A DNA stretch of 64,000 nucleotides, taken from NCBI GenBank assembly GCA_963565915.1, contig OY751489.1, positions 4,774,001 to 4,838,000 of the forward strand. The letters are read 5' to 3'. Under the pieces are notes generated by a model. The model was not told where the DNA came from and made no database searches. It saw only the letters and a program-made list of their open reading frames with translations. Origin of the DNA: Entoloma clypeatum. Taxonomy: Eukaryota > Basidiomycota > Agaricomycetes > Agaricales > Entolomataceae. The stretch's first letter is position 1; each line of letters opens with the position of its first letter. A program made the translations under genes and the position numbers. This document shows positions 1 through 10,817 of the stretch, one piece after another.

Positions 1-258
1 CAGTAGAAGTTGCGGACTAGGCGCAGAGCGTGGACATTGTCTTCTGCTTCCCAGGAATTCTCTTCATAGCCATATCCCTTCCATTTGACCAAGAATTGAA
101 GCTTGCCTTGATGCAGTCGGCTGTCCAAGAGGTTTTCAACATCGTACTCCAATTCTTCTCCAACTACCGTCAGAGGCAGAGCAGAGTGGACTTGGCATTG
201 GAAAGAATTGTCAGGAACTAGTGAAAGTTTGACGACATGGAATACTGGGTGAACGCGG
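1..258 (-). pseudogene. Gyp-1 pol 3' end: integrase C-terminus and chromodomain
   Basis: The reverse complement reads HPVFHVVKLSLV, then EELEYDVENLLDSR and LQFLVKWKGYGYEENSWE, a typical chromodomain of chromoviral integrases. Such domains steer integration to chromatin carrying histone marks. The frame is open to the window edge. It continues from the integrase at 4722-5864: removing LTR-X and one GCGG copy joins MSR to VHPVF, the expected Gypsy junction. Confidence 0.9.
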
Positions 259-365
259 TGGAGAGGTGGGAGCAGTCAGGCAGGCTCGGAGCAGGGCTCG
301 ACGAGGGCAGGGCAAGGTCATGGTATGATAGCAAGTGGTGTCTACGATACATGGATGACAGTATA
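259..365 (+). repeat. LTR-X left LTR, truncated at the TcA insertion
   Basis: Matches 4565-4671 over 107 bp with four differences, all transitions exchanging CpG with TpG or CpA. The remaining ~50 bp found in the right copy are absent after TcA, so a deletion probably accompanied or followed the Tc1 insertion. Confidence 0.7.
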
Positions 366-579
366 CAGTGCCTCACAAAACTGATTCAATGTTTGTTACT
401 TTTTGAATACCTTCAAGATAACTCTGCAAAGAATACCAATTGAATTAAACCTTTGGTATATAATTGAAAGCCCTACTTCAGGGCTTTCAGAATATAAAGG
501 AATCATATGATTTAGATCAGAATCCATGGAGATATGATTAAATTAAATCAGCAACTCATTGAATCAGTTTTGTGAGTAC
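366..579 (+). repeat. TcA left terminal inverted repeat with inner and outer motif copies
   Basis: The outer motif ACAAAACTGATTCAATG lies near 376 and its inverted copy, ending TTTTGTGAGT, at about 555-578. The pair mirrors the right repeat and probably marks the transposase binding sites. Confidence 0.75.
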
Positions 580-727
580 CTATGGCAATTATCAGAGTCA
601 AATGCTTCACTGGTTGTATGGTAACCAGTTGTCATGACTTACTGATGGAACTTGAATAGAACCCTGATGGGTTGTCAAGGAAAGTTGTATAAGAAGAATC
701 CAACCTCAACAGCCTCCATAATTAATC

Positions 728-1750
728 ATGCGCCCTATCTCCTCTTCCCACAAGGAAAACATTCTTTCTCTGGCCTCCAATGGTCACTCCACTCATCATA
801 TTGCCTCTAACCTGGGTGTCAGCCAACCAACTGTCTCCAGAGTGCTTCAGAATCTTCTTCCTCATCGCAATCTCTCTTCTGGTGGTCGTCCATCCAAGCT
901 TTCTCCCACCAACACACAAAACATACTTTCACAACTCACCTCAGGGAGAGCCTCCAATGCTGTGCAGGCTACCAAACACATCAACACTGTCATCTCCAAT
1001 CCTGTCTCCCCAGAAACTGTGAGAAGGGTTCTCAGAAAACATGAATTCAGGGCTGTAACAAAGAAGAAAAGACCTTTCTTAAAGGCCATACATCGGAAGA
1101 GGCGGTTGGCATTTGCTATGAAGCACAGGAAATGGACAGTGGAGGACTGGAAGAGGGTTATTTGGTCAGATGAGACCAAAATCAACAGGTTTGGGTCAGA
1201 TGGCAAGGAATGGGTCTGGAAAAAGAAGGGTGAGGGGCTTATTGAAAGAGAGGTTCAGGGCACAGTCAAGTTTGGGGGAGGAAATATTATGGTTTGGGGT
1301 TGTATGGGTTGGGAAGGTGTGGGGAGACTTGCAGAGGTCGAGGGGAGGATGGATGCTGATCAGTATGTGTCCATTTTGGAGGACAATTTGCTGCCCAGCA
1401 TGGAGGAGAGTGGAATCTCTGAAGAGGAGATCATTTTTCAGCAGGACAATGACCCCAAGCACACCTCCAAGAAGGCCAAAAAATGGATGTACAGCAAGAA
1501 TATTGCTCTGCTGGATTGGCCTGCACAGTCCCCAGACCTCAATCCTATTGAACACCTCTGGGTTCATATTAAAAGGAAGTTGAATGAATATCCAACACCA
1601 CCCAAGGGAGTCTGGGAGATTTGGGACAGAGCAGCAGAGGTGTGGAATAATATAGAGCCAGAAGTGTGTCAAAACCTGATAGAAAGTATGCCAAGAAGGG
1701 TAGAGGCAGTAATCAAAGCTAAGGGGGTAATACCAAGTACTAAAGTATAA
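728..1750 (+). CDS. Tc1-family DDE transposase (TcA)
   Basis: A 340-residue intact ORF, normal length for Tc1. It has an N-terminal helix-turn-helix region (residues 1-110) with a GGRPSKL hook near residue 52. The catalytic core reads WSDETKINRFGSDG (D148), QQDNDPKHTS (D240) and DLNPIEHLW (E275), giving DD34E spacing. The enzyme would bind the terminal repeats and cut and paste the element into TA sites. The start ATG at 728 begins MRPISSSHKE, the same N-terminus as the TcB and TcC transposases. No stops or frameshifts, so it may still be functional. Confidence 0.93.
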   Translation: MRPISSSHKENILSLASNGHSTHHIASNLGVSQPTVSRVLQNLLPHRNLSSGGRPSKLSPTNTQNILSQLTSGRASNAVQATKHINTVISNPVSPETVRRVLRKHEFRAVTKKKRPFLKAIHRKRRLAFAMKHRKWTVEDWKRVIWSDETKINRFGSDGKEWVWKKKGEGLIEREVQGTVKFGGGNIMVWGCMGWEGVGRLAEVEGRMDADQYVSILEDNLLPSMEESGISEEEIIFQQDNDPKHTSKKAKKWMYSKNIALLDWPAQSPDLNPIEHLWVHIKRKLNEYPTPPKGVWEIWDRAAEVWNNIEPEVCQNLIESMPRRVEAVIKAKGVIPSTKV

Positions 1751-1770
1751 AATACTGTATTTATTGTACA

Positions 1771-1983
1771 TACTCACAAAACTGATTCAATGAGACCCTG
1801 GAGTAATTTGATCATATATTGATCATTCTTTATGGGAATTACATAATTATTGCAGATTCTGAGAGTCCTGAAGCAGGGCTTTTAACCAGGTACTAATACC
1901 TTCTTTTGATTGGCATTATTTGCAAAGTTATTTTGAAGGTATTCACAAAGTAGCAAACATTGAATCAGTTTTGTGAGGCACTG
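1771..1983 (-). repeat. TcA right terminal inverted repeat
   Basis: The inner copy, TACTCACAAAACTGATTCAA, starts at 1771. The outer copy ends GTTTTGTGAGGCACTG at 1983. Together they mirror the left repeat. Confidence 0.75.
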
Positions 1984-1985
1984 TA

Positions 1986-2433
1986 AGTGTAACTGAAAGT
2001 TAGAATGGCAGTAACATATAATGTAGCAATTGGCATACACAAGCGCGATACACAGTTATAATTGAAACACAGAATGATGAAAGAGATCAGGATGTACCAG
2101 CCTTTATAAGTGATGGTAGGGGTTTTGAAATCCTACCAGTCAGACACAAGATGACCAGGTGCTTTCCAGTAATTGTCGGATTTACAAAAATAGATCAGCA
2201 GACAGCAGAATGACAGACCTGATCCTTCCATACCAAAATGTGGTGAGTCAATCGCCAAACAACAGAATGTCATTGAATTTTATTATCACTTAATTCTGAC
2301 TTGTTCAATGATTGTTAAATACCCATTTGATATATTGTACTATTTATTACAGCACCAAAAATCGGAAAAATCGAGAAAAATATCAGAAAAAACACCATGA
2401 TGCAATCTGGTTGTAATACTACAGCTAAATTAA
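1986..2433. other. No gene seen; 3' flank of the DUF6698-like gene
   Basis: AT-rich sequence between TcA and the stop codon of the minus-strand gene. Read on the minus strand it has a TATA-like TTATAAAGG near 2105, so part could be an old LTR, but no repeat partner is in the window. Confidence 0.4.
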
Positions 2434-3205
2434 TCATGTCACCAATTGTCGTTGCCTCAGCAGTGCCCTCTTCTCCTTCAGCTTGGCGAGTGCACTCGTT
2501 TTGGTTATGGCATGCTCATGCTTGATGTAGCTGGGAAATACCTGGCTGTCCAAAAATCAATCCATTAGCCTTGGAAGTGAGTGAGACTTGGGTTGAGGAT
2601 GCAATACTTACCCATTCCACCAGTCTAGCAGTTCATCAACAAAATCCTTCTCATCTGGATCATGCAAGAAGTCTAATACACTTTCGTAAAATCGCTCGGA
2701 GTCGGTGGTAGTGTCGTTCCTACAGAAGACCAAGGAAGATGACAGTGCAAAGCGAAGCTGCCAGGTGATTGATCATTGACACGACAACAGGATGGGGACC
2801 GCCAAACACACCTGCGTGGCTACATATGCTATGGAAGCCATGGTGGCACGAGTCATACCATGTATACGAGCATTGCCTGATTTTGTTGCCTTTGTTTCCT
2901 TCTCAACTGAGCTGGGCGAGGTAAAAATGTGTTTGTATGCCTGTCTGGGAAATAAGATGCATGATCACGAAGAAATAAGGGCAACATACCCAAACTAAAA
3001 GGCGACTTCTGAAGAGACCATCCCAAGGCTCCTCAGGGTCGTACTTGTGGTCTTTGTAAACTAGCAACGGCCATTGATCGCCACATACAGTTATTTCGCT
3101 GCTTTGAAGTTTCTCTTGAACCCTGATTCAAATTTGGCAAGTCATGTCAAACGAGAAGAGCACAGACAAGTAACTCACCCCTTATCCTGCCAATCTAAAC
3201 CAGCG
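2434..3205 (-). pseudogene. 5'-truncated spliced gene, DUF6698-like C-terminus
   Basis: Five minus-strand exons (3179-3205, 2990-3122, 2812-2940, 2612-2757, 2434-2545) join in one frame across four GT-AG introns of 56, 49, 54 and 66 bp, giving about 180 residues with no stop. Recognisable blocks are VWAYKHIFTSPSSV, NARIHGMTRATMASIAYVA, QLRFALSS, DSERFYESVLDFL and ELLDWWNGQVFPSY. From memory these resemble the basidiomycete DUF6698 family, of unknown function and often found near transposons; that match is not checked. The N-terminus is lost where an LTR fragment begins at about 3206. Intact exon frames and splice sites suggest recent arrival or loss. It lies inside LTR-X. Confidence 0.7.
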
Positions 3206-3412
3206 GGACAGTATATGTAAATACCATGAGGCATAAATGAGGTGCACAGTAAATAAGACTTGTTCTAGAATAACGTGTGTCTAACATGAGGTTGGATAAG
3301 ATAAAGGTTTCAGATAAGATAGGATAAGATCAAGAGATAGGATAAGATCAAGAGATAAGATAAAGATGAGATTAGATATTAGGATAAGATAAGAGCAATC
3401 ATAACAGGAACG
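3206..3412 (-). repeat. Truncated LTR related to Gyp-2, rich in GATAAG
   Basis: The left part matches the Gyp-2 LTR around its TATA region (TATATGTAAAT then CCATGAGGC, one mismatch in 21 bp), and it ends ATCATAACA like that LTR. Between lie about seven GATAAG motifs. Only the U3 half remains; it is cut where the DUF6698-like exon begins. Confidence 0.6.
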
Positions 3413-4021
3413 GAGTGTGGAGAGGTCGCGTGGTGGTAATCGTGGCCCAGGTAGAGGTGTCAGAGGTGTTGGAATGGAGACTGCACAGACAATGGGGATC
3501 TTGTCAGCTTCTGTTGCCCAGTTGAGTGGTTCGGGGGGTTCCATGGTAGAAGTCTGTGTTGACGAATCCTGACGAGGATTGGTGGAGGTCTGGATTGAGA
3601 CGTGCGTGGTAATAGGGTTTGTCTGGGTGCCAACATCAAGGGTAGGGGCAAATGGGGAGAGCTCAACTGCTGGGCGAAGTGCAGAAATCTCGGCTACCAG
3701 GGAATCCCATTGTTCGTGTTTCCTCATGCTGAGAATCAAAATGGCCTCCTCGTAGTCCTTGTCGAGCATGATTTCGATACCTGTGGTTAAGCCATTGATG
3801 CACCCTTGTTCATGTCCCTCGTTTCGTCCTTTCGTAAGAAGATGTGCTCGGAGTTCAGTCACATAGGTTGCGAGGAATGGGTGCTGCTTGGCAAGGTCCT
3901 CAACGCGTCGCAAGAGCTTGGCTGATGGGTGCTTCAGTACTTTCGCTGGTAATTCGAGCCTCACCGGCAGTTTCGATGGTGGGCGTGGGTCGTTGGGCAT
4001 GATGCACGGCGTCACATTCAT
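3281..4021 (-). CDS. Unknown protein, 246 codons; tail runs into LTR sequence
   Basis: Starts MNVTPCIMPNDPRPPSK. A charged helical region at about residues 20-120 contains LRRVEDLAKQHPFLATY and MLDKDYEEAILILSMRKHEQ. A Thr/Gln-rich part with GTQT, SIQTS and STQTS motifs and a proline-rich part follow. The last ~45 codons translate the GATAAG-rich LTR fragment and are not original, so the true 3' end is lost near 3413. I do not recognise a catalytic domain. It could be the ORF1/gag-like product of a retroelement or a host gene caught in LTR-X. Confidence 0.45.
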   Translation of the reverse strand: MNVTPCIMPNDPRPPSKLPVRLELPAKVLKHPSAKLLRRVEDLAKQHPFLATYVTELRAHLLTKGRNEGHEQGCINGLTTGIEIMLDKDYEEAILILSMRKHEQWDSLVAEISALRPAVELSPFAPTLDVGTQTNPITTHVSIQTSTNPRQDSSTQTSTMEPPEPLNWATEADKIPIVCAVSIPTPLTPLPGPRLPPRDLSTLRSCYDCSYLILISNLIFILSLDLILSLDLILSYLKPLSYPTSC

Positions 4022-4564
4022 CGATGGGTTAAATGGGGTCAGCGTGGACTAGGGTAAGGCTGGGGTGGACGTGCGTGGCAACGGCGTGTCGAACGGGGTG
4101 TGGAAGGTGGTTGCGGATGGTGTCGAAAGGGAAATGTGAGGGCAGGGGCTAGGGCTCGATGTGGCAACGATATTTCAATGCAAATGTCGGTGGGATCAGC
4201 AGAAAGTGTCAGCAGGGGTTCTCATGGGTTCTCTAATCTCCAAATCTTCTAAAATCTTCTATATCTCGCGGGTAGTAGGCTCTACAGGTGGTTCATGGGT
4301 TGAAAGGCTGTGCACGAAAACAAAAAACGCGAAAGAAATGCGATGGTGCCGTGACGTGGCTGACAGACGCGGTGTCGAGGTGACAGCTGGACCGGTGGGG
4401 GTCAAGAGCAGGTGCTCCGTGGCAGAAACGGTTGTTCAACATGAAAAAAGAGCTGGGCACGAAGGGCGCGAAGGCGTGTGACGTGGCTCGCAAAAAACGC
4501 GAATGCGAAAAAGCAAGACCTGAAAAAATGAGTTGTGAGTACGAATCACACTCTCATCACCATG

Positions 4565-4721
4565 TGGAGAGGTGGGAGCGGTCAGGCAGGCTCGGAGCAG
4601 GGCTCGACAAGGGCAGGGCAAGGTCGCGGTATGATAGCAAGTGGTGTCTACGATACATGGATGACAGTATATATGGCTAGGTCACGTGCTCAGGTGGAGT
4701 CGGGCCGGAGGCCCTACTCCA
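4565..4721. repeat. LTR-X right LTR (157 bp)
   Basis: Begins TGGAGAGG and ends CTACTCCA, so the termini are inverted TGGAG/CTCCA. GCGG at 4722-4725 repeats 255-258. It is the complete partner of the broken left copy. Confidence 0.65.
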
Positions 4722-7700
4722 GCGGGACATGGAAGGGGGAAGGCAAAGTTCGTAGGCATGTGTTCCGACAGGTTGGACCACTGGGAAAGGGCCTACGTAC
4801 CGATGTGCAAGTTTTTTTGTGGGTCGGGTGGTTTTGAGGTCTGATGAGTGTAAAAAGACCTTGTCCCCTGGGCAGAATGTTGGAGTGGTGCTCCGATGCT
4901 GGTTGTAGTATCGCGCCATGTCGTCTTTTGCCTTTGTCAGTGCTGCGCGAGCCTCCTCCAGAGCAGACTTCATCTGCTCGCTGAAATCTGCTACTGCCTC
5001 AATCTCCGTCTGCTTCTCGTGAGGTTTGAATCCCATGCGTGGATGGCGGCCGGTGTCAATGTAGAACGGAGTTTGATGTGTTGATGCATGAACATGGTTG
5101 TTGTATGTGGATTCAGCCATTGGAAGCCATTCATTCCAATCGTCTTGACATTCATTGATGAATAGGCGAAGGTATTGTTCCAATCCTTGATTGACCTGCT
5201 CCGTCTGTCCGTCCAACTGCGGATGGTAGGCTGTCGAGGCAGCAACCTTAATGCCAAGCAGCCTGTATAGTTCACACATGAACTTGGCGACAAACTGTGG
5301 TCCGCAGTCAGAGACAATGGCCTCCGGTAGTCCGTGGAGTTTCCAGACGTTTTGAACATAGGAGCGTGCAGTTCCGAGTGCAGAGATGTCGGAGTGCATC
5401 AGGATGAAGTGTCCCCACTTCCCTACTGAGTCCACTACCACCATGATAGCGTCGTAGCCATGGGCTTCTGGTAGTTCAGTAATGAAGTCAACACTGGTTA
5501 CTTGCCATCGCTCCATGGGGACTGGTAGCGGATTGAGCTCTCTGGAGGGCGGAGTGCGTCGGACCTTGGTGTGGAGGCATGGGTCGCATGTCTTGCAATA
5601 TTGACCTATTAAACAAGACATGTGTGGCCACCAGTAATTGCGCGACACCAGTTCCAAGGTTTTCCACTGTCCAGGATGTCTGGCCACCGGAGTTTTGTGG
5701 TGTTGTGTGAGGATCTGATGACACAGTTGGGGATCGTTAGAAACATAGATACAATCCCTGAAGTAGAGCAAACCTTCTGCTTGCATCCACTCCGCACTGC
5801 AGACGGACCCCGCTCCAACGGTCAGAAGGGATTTGACAACCTCCACCACACTATCCTCCAGTAACCCCTCTCGGATTCCCTGTCAGACCTGGCAGAGGAC
5901 ATCACATTCTTCCCCTTGAACAGTTACCCCACTCATTGCTCACACTGCAAACAGTTCTGGTCGAAGAAGGATGATGTTTTCATTGTCCCGCGATCCGTCT
6001 CCATGGTCCGCTCATCGGGACAAAGTGTCGGACTTGCCCATTGACTTTCCAGGTCGATGGTGCATTTTGAAATCGAAATGAGCAAGGTATAAGGACCATC
6101 TAGCTTGTCGTCGATTTAGTTTTTGAGCTGTCATGAAATACTCAAGATTTTTGTGGTCCGTCCAAATCTCCACTGTCTTCTCCGCTCCTTTGAGGAAGTG
6201 CCTCCACTCCTCCAATGCGCAGACCACTGCCAACATCTCCTTGTTGTAGATCTCGTAGTTGCGTTCCACCAGACTAAGGCTTTTGGAATAGAATGCGACA
6301 GGGTGCCACTTACCGTCCTCTGTTGGTTGGGACAGTACTGCTCCGGTTGCAAAGTCCAAGCTATCTGCTTCTATCCGCCACTCCTTTCCATGATCAGCTA
6401 AGACCAGGATCGGAGCAGATGTAATCCTCCGCTTCAGCTCCGCAAATGTGGACACTTCTCCCTCCTTCCAAGACCAGAGGTGCCCTTTCTTCGTGAGCTC
6501 GAAAAGAGGGTGCACGATGTCCAAAAACCCCTCAATAAAATGGTGATAGAAGTTAGTGAATCCCAGGAAGGATTGTACTTCTCAGACGTTTGTCAGAGCA
6601 GGCCACTCCACAATGCCCGCTACCTTCACTGGATCCACTTGTTCAATAATAAGGCCTAGGTATTCAATGCGCATTTGTCCAAACTCGCATTTCTCTGGTT
6701 TTAGATAGAGTTTGTGTTTGCGAAGTCGTTCCAGTACAATCTGTGTGACCCTCAGATGCTCCACAAGGGTCTCCGTGAAGATGAGTATATCGTCAAGATA
6801 AACACAAACTACACCTTCAGTGATAAGGTCCTGAAAGATCTCGTTCATCATAGTCTGGAATGTGGATGGGCTATTAGTGAGGCTGAAGAACATCACCAAT
6901 GGTTCATAGAGTCCGTGATTGGTCCGAAAAGTGGCCTTCCACTCGTCTCCGGGTTTTATCCACACATTGCTGTAACCCCAGCGGATGTCGAGCTTGGTGA
7001 AGTATTGAGCACATTGAAGTTTATTGACCAGTTCAGATATGAGTGGAAGCGGATACTTGTTTTTGATAGTTTTGGAATTGAGTGACCGGTAGTCTTGTAC
7101 AAGACGAAGGGAGCCATCCTTCTTCTTGATATAGAATACCAGAGATGCCATCAGAGACTTGGAAGGGCGGATCCGACCAGTTGCAAGGTTTTCCTCCAAA
7201 AATGCGTTGAGTTCCTTCTGTTTGTTCGGAGCGAGCGGATATACCTTACAACCTGCCAGAGAGGCGTCTGGAACAAGTTCAATGGTGTGGTCCCAAGTCC
7301 GCTCTTCTGGTAAGGTGTTGAAAGAGGTCTTTGAGAATATGTCTTCAAAGTCAAACAAGTGGTCTGGTACAGAGTCACGGAAAGATTTAGGTTTTTGGTT
7401 ACTGAGGAAGGCCTCCGATAGACATTGCGAGATATTGGATGAAGTGCGGATGAACTCCGCCTCTGCGGGTACTGTTCCGACAAAAAGGCGATCTCCCTCC
7501 TCAAACTCATCCTCTTCCTCATCGTCTTCCACTAACTCCTCTGCTTCCTCTCCTTCTGTGACATCCTCCACCCATGGGCCACGTGGAGCCTCCTCCTCTA
7601 GACCTGACATCGGAGTGGAACCCATCCAACAGGCTCAGATGCGGACTTGTTCAAACTTCTGCTCCTTTCGCTCTTGGGCTGCCTCCTGGTGGCATGTCTG

Positions 7701-8568
7701 ACATTGTGCAGGACACCGGCTCATCTTCACTTCCCCTGAAGCCCAATCTACCTCAGGGTTGTGTTCTTTGAGCCAAGTGAAGCCTAACATGATTTCTTGT
7801 TTTCCCAAACTTGTGACTGCAAGCTGGGTCCGCTCCGAGTGATCCTGATAGCAGAGCACTACATCCAACACCTCCGTTATTGCTCCGGCCTCGTTTGGAG
7901 TTCCATCGATGTTGTATACCGGAATTGTGCATTGTAGTTTTCAAGTAGAGAGTCGATGTTTCTCGACCAGAGTGCGTTCAATAAATGACCCTGTTGCCCC
8001 ACTGTCAAGTAAAGCCTTTTGTGAGAGTGTGTCTTTGGTGTTGGTAGTTTCAAGAACTATGTCTAGTTCAATAGAATTGTCGGAGTGAGTGGATGCGAGG
8101 ACATATTGTTTTGGAAGCCGACACTCCCACTTAGAGAGGCGAAGGCGGATAGGGTTTGCGGAGTTGGGTGCGACTATAGGATTATTTGCAGGCTTAGGGA
8201 TGGAGGGTATGGGATCATATTGTTCCATAAATAAGGCAGCATAACGATTTTTAGTAGACAACGAGGGCGCACTGTTCACTCGTTGTGGGGAGGAAAATCC
8301 TCCTGTCCTCCCTCCAACTCCGCAGACTCTGCGGGTCAGAGCAGTGGCTTTGAAGGCTTTGTTGGCAATCCTATTGTTGTCATTGATTTGTGCTGCAGAG
8401 TACCACTCATCGGGGTTGTCATCCGCAGGCTGTCCATGGGTCAGGGTGGCAATCTCATTCTGAATGTCAGAACGGAGACCATGGCAGAATTTGAGTACAA
8501 TGTTGGTATCCTCCTGATAGCCTGCTTTGTCAATGTAGTCTTTGAACTCATCAATATACCATGGCTTA
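4722..8568 (-). pseudogene. Gyp-1 gag C-terminus, protease, RT, RNase H, integrase
   Basis: One frame with five TGA stops. Order in the coding direction: gag tail (to about 8150), aspartic protease LLDSGATGSF (about 8005), reverse transcriptase with LDIRWGYSNV and YLDD (about 7010 to 6790), RNase H with ending SMGKSDTLSR (6012-6524), and integrase (4722-5864) with an HHCC finger (VARHPGQWKT...CKTCDPC). Integrase catalytic residues are in VDFITELPE, SDCGPQF (usual R is C) and GQTEQVN. The stop contexts are all compatible with CGA to TGA change. Gag and pol share one frame. The chromodomain follows at 258-1. Confidence 0.9.
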
Positions 8569-10158
8569 CAAAACTGCCCCAATGTTACCTCGCTTTTGAA
8601 TGTTTTATATATAGCTTGGGAACAAGAACACATAAAACCAAAGTGCAAGTTAATGACTAATACTAATCAACCCTGGCTATCCACCAAAAAAAAATTATAT
8701 AAGTCCGATCAAAAATGATGGAGATATAATCAAAATAAGACAGGGACTCATTGGGGCAGTTTTGTAACTCAGCAAATTTTTACTATCTAATGTTTGGTAT
8801 TACCTCCTTTTGCCTTGATAACTGCCTCAATCCTTCTAGGCATGCTTTCTATTAGCCTTTGGCATACCTCTGGTGGTATTTAATTCCACTTCTTCACCAC
8901 TCTGTCCCATAACTCATGCACTCCTTTTGGTGGTATCTTGTACTCCAGAAGTTTGCGCTTGATGTGAACCCAAAGGTGTTCAATGGGATTGAGATCAGGG
9001 GATTGTGCAGGCCAGTGAATCACAATGATATCGTTGTCTTCAAACCACTTGTCAGCCAGTTTGGAGGCATGTTTTGGGTCGTTGTCCTGCTGGAAATACC
9101 GCTCGCCCTCATTCATCTCCAACTTCTCAAAGCTTTCCACCATTCCCTCATCCAAAATCTCGCAATACTGCTTTGCATCCATCTTTCCCTGAACCTCCAC
9201 AAGCTTTCCCACCCCATTCCAGCCCATGCAACCCCATACCATTAGATTGTTTCCCCCTCCATGCTTGACAGTCGGTGTGGTGGTGCAATCAGATACTGGC
9301 TCACCTAGTGTTTTCCACACATAAACCTTTCAATCAGATCCAATCCAATTAATCTTTGCCTCATCACTCCATAATACCCTCTTCCAGTCCTCCACAGTCC
9401 AGTTTTGATGATATCTAGCGAACTTGAGACGAGATGCACAATGTGCAGCCTTGAGAAGAGGAACTTTCTTCTTGGTTGCTGAGCGAAGACCAGCCTCTGT
9501 AAGTGCTCTTCTGACTGTTTGAGGATTGACAGGATTGGGAATGATGGAATTGATGAATTGTGCAGCTTGAACACCATTATTGAGCTTGCCGGTAGTGATT
9601 TGGCGAATAACAGTCTGTTTGTCGCGTGCAGAGAGCTTGGATGGACAACCTCCAGGATGGTTTTCCTTGTCTCCCTCCACTTCCTTGCTGATTCTCCCAA
9701 TAGTACCCTTCCCCACACCAGTTCTGGACTCAATTAGGTGATGAGAGTAGCCTTCAGCAAGAAGAGAAACCACAGAAGAGTGCTTAGCAGCAGAGATAGG
9801 TCTCATGATGGTGGTAAGAAGTAAAGAAGAGAGTTGAACCAAGTTCAACATGTCAAATTGATACAAACAAGGTCACATGACATTGTTTATTACTCCCACA
9901 GTGTACTTTCATGCTTTATTACTGCACAATAGGAATAAAATCAGAAAACTTTACTGAGTTACAAAACTGCCCCAATGAGTCCCTGTCTTATTTTGATTAT
10001 ATCTCCATCATTTTTTAACAGACTTATATAATTCTTTTTTTGGTGGATAGCCAGGATTAATTAGTATTAGTCATTAACTTGCACTTTGGTTTTATTTGTT
10101 CTCATTCCCAAGCTATATATAAAACATTCAAAAATGAGGTAACATTGGGGCAGTTTTG
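8569..10158 (-). mobile_element. Tc1/mariner element TcB (1590 bp), inactive
   Basis: TA at 8567-8568 and 10159-10160. The ends are CAAAACTGCCCCAATG and its complement, and inverted repeats of about 200 bp each have a second inner copy of CAAAACTGCCCCAATG (near 8752 and 9962). It lies in Gyp-1 gag. Confidence 0.92.
8787..9806 (-). pseudogene. Tc1-family DDE transposase (TcB), two stop codons
   Basis: Reads MRPISAAKHSSVVSLL through to the end near KAKGGNTKH, 340 codons. It keeps WSDEAKINWIGSD, QQDNDPKHAS and DLNPIEHLW, the DD34E triad. Premature stops fall after IGSD (where relatives have Gly, near 9330) and in the KWN/IPPE segment (near 8880). It is closest in sequence to the intact TcC transposase (shared TTPTVKHGGGNNLMVWGC block). 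Confidence 0.9.
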
Positions 10159-10709
10159 TAAGCCATAGGTCTCAACATCCCGTTGACCTTGATAATAGGA
10201 TTCTCCTTCGAGGATCAGTCTTGCATCCTGTTCCTCATTCTTCGGAGTAAACTCTGCTGTGAAGACTGCACGGAAGTCCACCCAAGTCTGATAAGGTGGA
10301 GCACCGGTCCTCCGCTCCTGTCAGATAATGTGATCCGCGAAGTGTGCTGCGCATCCACTCTTCATGAAAGATAAGGCCCAATAATTTTAGTGTGGTCGTC
10401 TGCGAACTGTTCCGGAGCCAGCCCCATAAACAATTCACAGGAGTTTAGAAAGGTCCAGCCATTTGCGCGTGATCCATCGAAGTCTGACAGATTGGCAGGT
10501 TTTGCTTGATGCATGCCCGGATTGGCTGGAGCGAGTGGAGCAGGTATAATAGCAGGTGTGGGAGCAGGTAGGACAGGTGGCGGAGCGGGGGCGGGTATTG
10601 CATTGAAAGTGAGAAGAAGTTGGTCAAGTTGAGTGGAGATATTGGCGAGAGTTTGACATTGTTCCTGGAACTCATGCTCGAGCTGTTCAAGGCGATTGGG
10701 GTCGTCCAT
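10159..10709 (-). pseudogene. Gyp-1 gag N-terminal part
   Basis: Starts MDDPNRLEQLEHEF and has a proline/alanine-rich linker (about residues 40-75). The retrotransposon gag core includes DFDGSRANGWTFLNSC, and after a frame change YQTWVDFRAVFTAEF. The start follows the probable 5' LTR by about 110 bp. A frameshift lies near 10370. The gene continues after TcB at 8568. Confidence 0.8.
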
Positions 10710-10817
10710 TACTATGTGCGGAGCAAAATCACCAGTTACGGAGCGGTAGTTAGAAGAACTGGAAGGGGTGGGAGATGTATTGGAGTCGAATGCGGACGAA
10801 GCTATTCCGTGCAGAAT

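Larger units (their letters stand above)
366..1983 (+). mobile_element. Tc1/mariner element TcA (1618 bp)
   Basis: Bounded by TA at 364-365 and 1984-1985. The ends are inverted (CAGTGCCTCACAAAACTG at the left and its complement at the right). It carries one transposase gene, encoded on the plus strand. The long terminal inverted repeats end internally in a second copy of the CTCACAAAACTGATTCAATG motif, an IR/DR layout. It lies inside the left LTR of LTR-X. Confidence 0.93.
259..4721. mobile_element. LTR-X: LTR-flanked insertion in Gyp-1 pol carrying host-like sequence
   Basis: The 4.46 kb insert begins TGGAGAGG and ends CTACTCCA. It is flanked by a 4-bp duplication GCGG (255-258 and 4722-4725) and splits one Gyp-1 codon run that rejoins cleanly. 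A direct repeat (259-365 and 4565-4671, about 4 differences in 107 bp) marks its LTRs; the left copy stops at the TcA insertion. No reverse transcriptase is visible inside, so it is non-autonomous or gutted. The interior holds a DUF6698-like gene fragment, an LTR piece resembling Gyp-2 and an unknown ORF. If transcribed on the minus strand, a possible primer site (TGG...) lies at about 4550-4563. 4022-4564 shows no recognisable gene. Confidence 0.65.

Noticed and set aside
1196..1777. Long minus-strand ORF opposite TcA transposase
   Set aside because: Shadow of the transposase; no motif of its own.
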